From NCBI GenBank assembly GCA_903813345.2, contig CAIIXF020000010.1:8371669-8435668 (forward strand): 64,000 nucleotides of DNA, in the 5' to 3' direction. A program made the position numbers and the translations under genes. This document shows, piece after piece, positions 63,201-64,000 of this stretch. Each line of letters opens with the position of its first letter. Position 1 is the stretch's first letter. The DNA is from Owenia fusiformis. Its lineage: Eukaryota > Annelida > Polychaeta > Sabellida > Oweniidae. The notes beneath the pieces are model-generated. The model ran no database searches, had not been told where the DNA came from, and was given only the letters and a program-made list of their open reading frames with translations.

Positions 63201-63444
63201 CGTGGTGATGTTCTAATCAAAATACAACCTCAAGTTTAGACCAAACCCAGTCGCACTGAAAGCTGTTTGAAAGCTGTGTGAAAGTTACATCTGCGCTTTA
63301 GTTGGCAAGTACTTACCGTTATTTTTATGGCCAACTGGTTTAAATATGAATGGTACATGCTTCTTTTCATATTCATATTTAAATGACGGTTACCCTCAAC
63401 TTCTTGAGATTTCTCTGTTGATCCATCGAGTTAAGGTACAAAGC

Positions 63445-63460
63445 ATGCCTCCCAAGAAAG
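63445..63460 (+). CDS. possible first coding exon of a plus-strand gene
   Basis: ATG CCT CCC AAG AAA G followed by GTAAGATAA encodes MPPKK with a phase-1 donor. A basic MPPKK start is typical of ribosomal or chromatin proteins, but nothing further is seen before the window ends. It lies 245 bases from, and divergent to, the cysteine-rich gene. Confidence 0.3.
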
Positions 63461-64000
63461 GTAAGATAATTCTTTTTCCTTCGTTTCAAAAACCGTAGGG
63501 TCTTTTGTCGATAAATAAAATCCCAAAATAGTATCTATTTCTCTGTAGGAACCTTAGAGATATGCTTTTTTCAGGAGTGAGTACACGAACTCGACCATTT
63601 GATTTCCAGTGGCCCAGACTGCATAGTGCATGAGTTCTTAGCATGGGATTTCATCAAGAGAAAGCTAAGAACAGAGCTCTTATTTCTAATGATATTTGTT
63701 TTATTAAAAGATGTCAGTTCTGATCAGAGTTGATGCAATCATATTTTTCTCAAAGATAACTTCATTATGCATCAATCTAAACGGGAGAGCACTGATGGCA
63801 GCCACCGAAGATGTTGATATCACAAACGGTCAGTGTAATGATTACTTCCGATTTTCAATGGAAGCCATTGTAATATCTGAACCTACGGAACTACCTTAAT
63901 ATCTTTCAGAGAACCACTTTCTCAGAAGTTAAAAGATTCCCAGACATTATCCTAACCATGTTCATCCTGCTCAAATGAAGTACATATCACTAATCTAGAA
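63461..64000. other. right edge, nothing firm
   Basis: A 62-codon frame at 63711-63899 has no recognisable content. No exon compatible with MPPKK was identified. Confidence 0.35.

Overview
The window is animal nuclear DNA. It is AT-rich, its genes are split by many GT-AG introns, 3' ends carry AATAAA signals, and the intergenic DNA and long introns are packed with transposon debris. Gene content and repeat style (tRNA-derived SINEs, a LINE with an L1/Tx1-like protein tail, mariner, hAT-like and foldback elements) suggest a marine invertebrate. I cannot fix the phylum from sequence alone; an ambulacrarian or a lophotrochozoan would both fit.

Layout. 1-5312 (minus): N-terminal exons of an NFRKB-like (INO80 complex) gene that continues beyond the left edge. 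It lies head to head with nicastrin (plus, 17 coding exons, 5529-23329), whose reconstructed CDS is 709 aa, the same length as human nicastrin. The nicastrin introns hold foldback elements, SINEs, a decayed LINE and one intronic ORF that could be an alternative 3'-terminal exon. 26908-28952 (minus): a four-exon gene for a 116-aa coiled-coil protein I do not recognise. 30781-33540 (minus): a complete alpha-tubulin gene (451 aa) with an ATG-only first coding exon and a TATA box. 33.9-57.2 kb is gene-poor: a hAT-like repeat, a ~300-bp tandem array, several inverted-repeat elements, a 1.29-kb element with CACGGTG ends and a 5-bp target duplication (Transib/RAG-like hallmarks), a mariner remnant, a 6.3-kb interval bounded by inverted repeats, and a 51-bp minisatellite. 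A few orphan coding-like exons lie at 48.8, 50.3 and 51.6 kb. 57261-58547 (plus): a peptide-type class A GPCR with a one-exon CDS, followed at 60.7 kb by a truncated pseudogene copy. 62373-63200 (minus): a secreted cysteine-rich protein gene with two homologous 8-Cys exons that each carry their own stop codon. At 63445 a possible first exon (MPPKK) starts on the plus strand.

The genes do not form a pathway. Nicastrin (gamma-secretase), the NFRKB-like protein (chromatin), tubulin (cytoskeleton), the GPCR (signalling) and the secreted protein are unrelated neighbours. The only plausible regulatory coupling is the roughly 200-bp gap between the NFRKB-like 5' exon and nicastrin. All exon structures were derived by hand from splice consensus, reading phase and remembered homologues; no alignment or transcript data were available.
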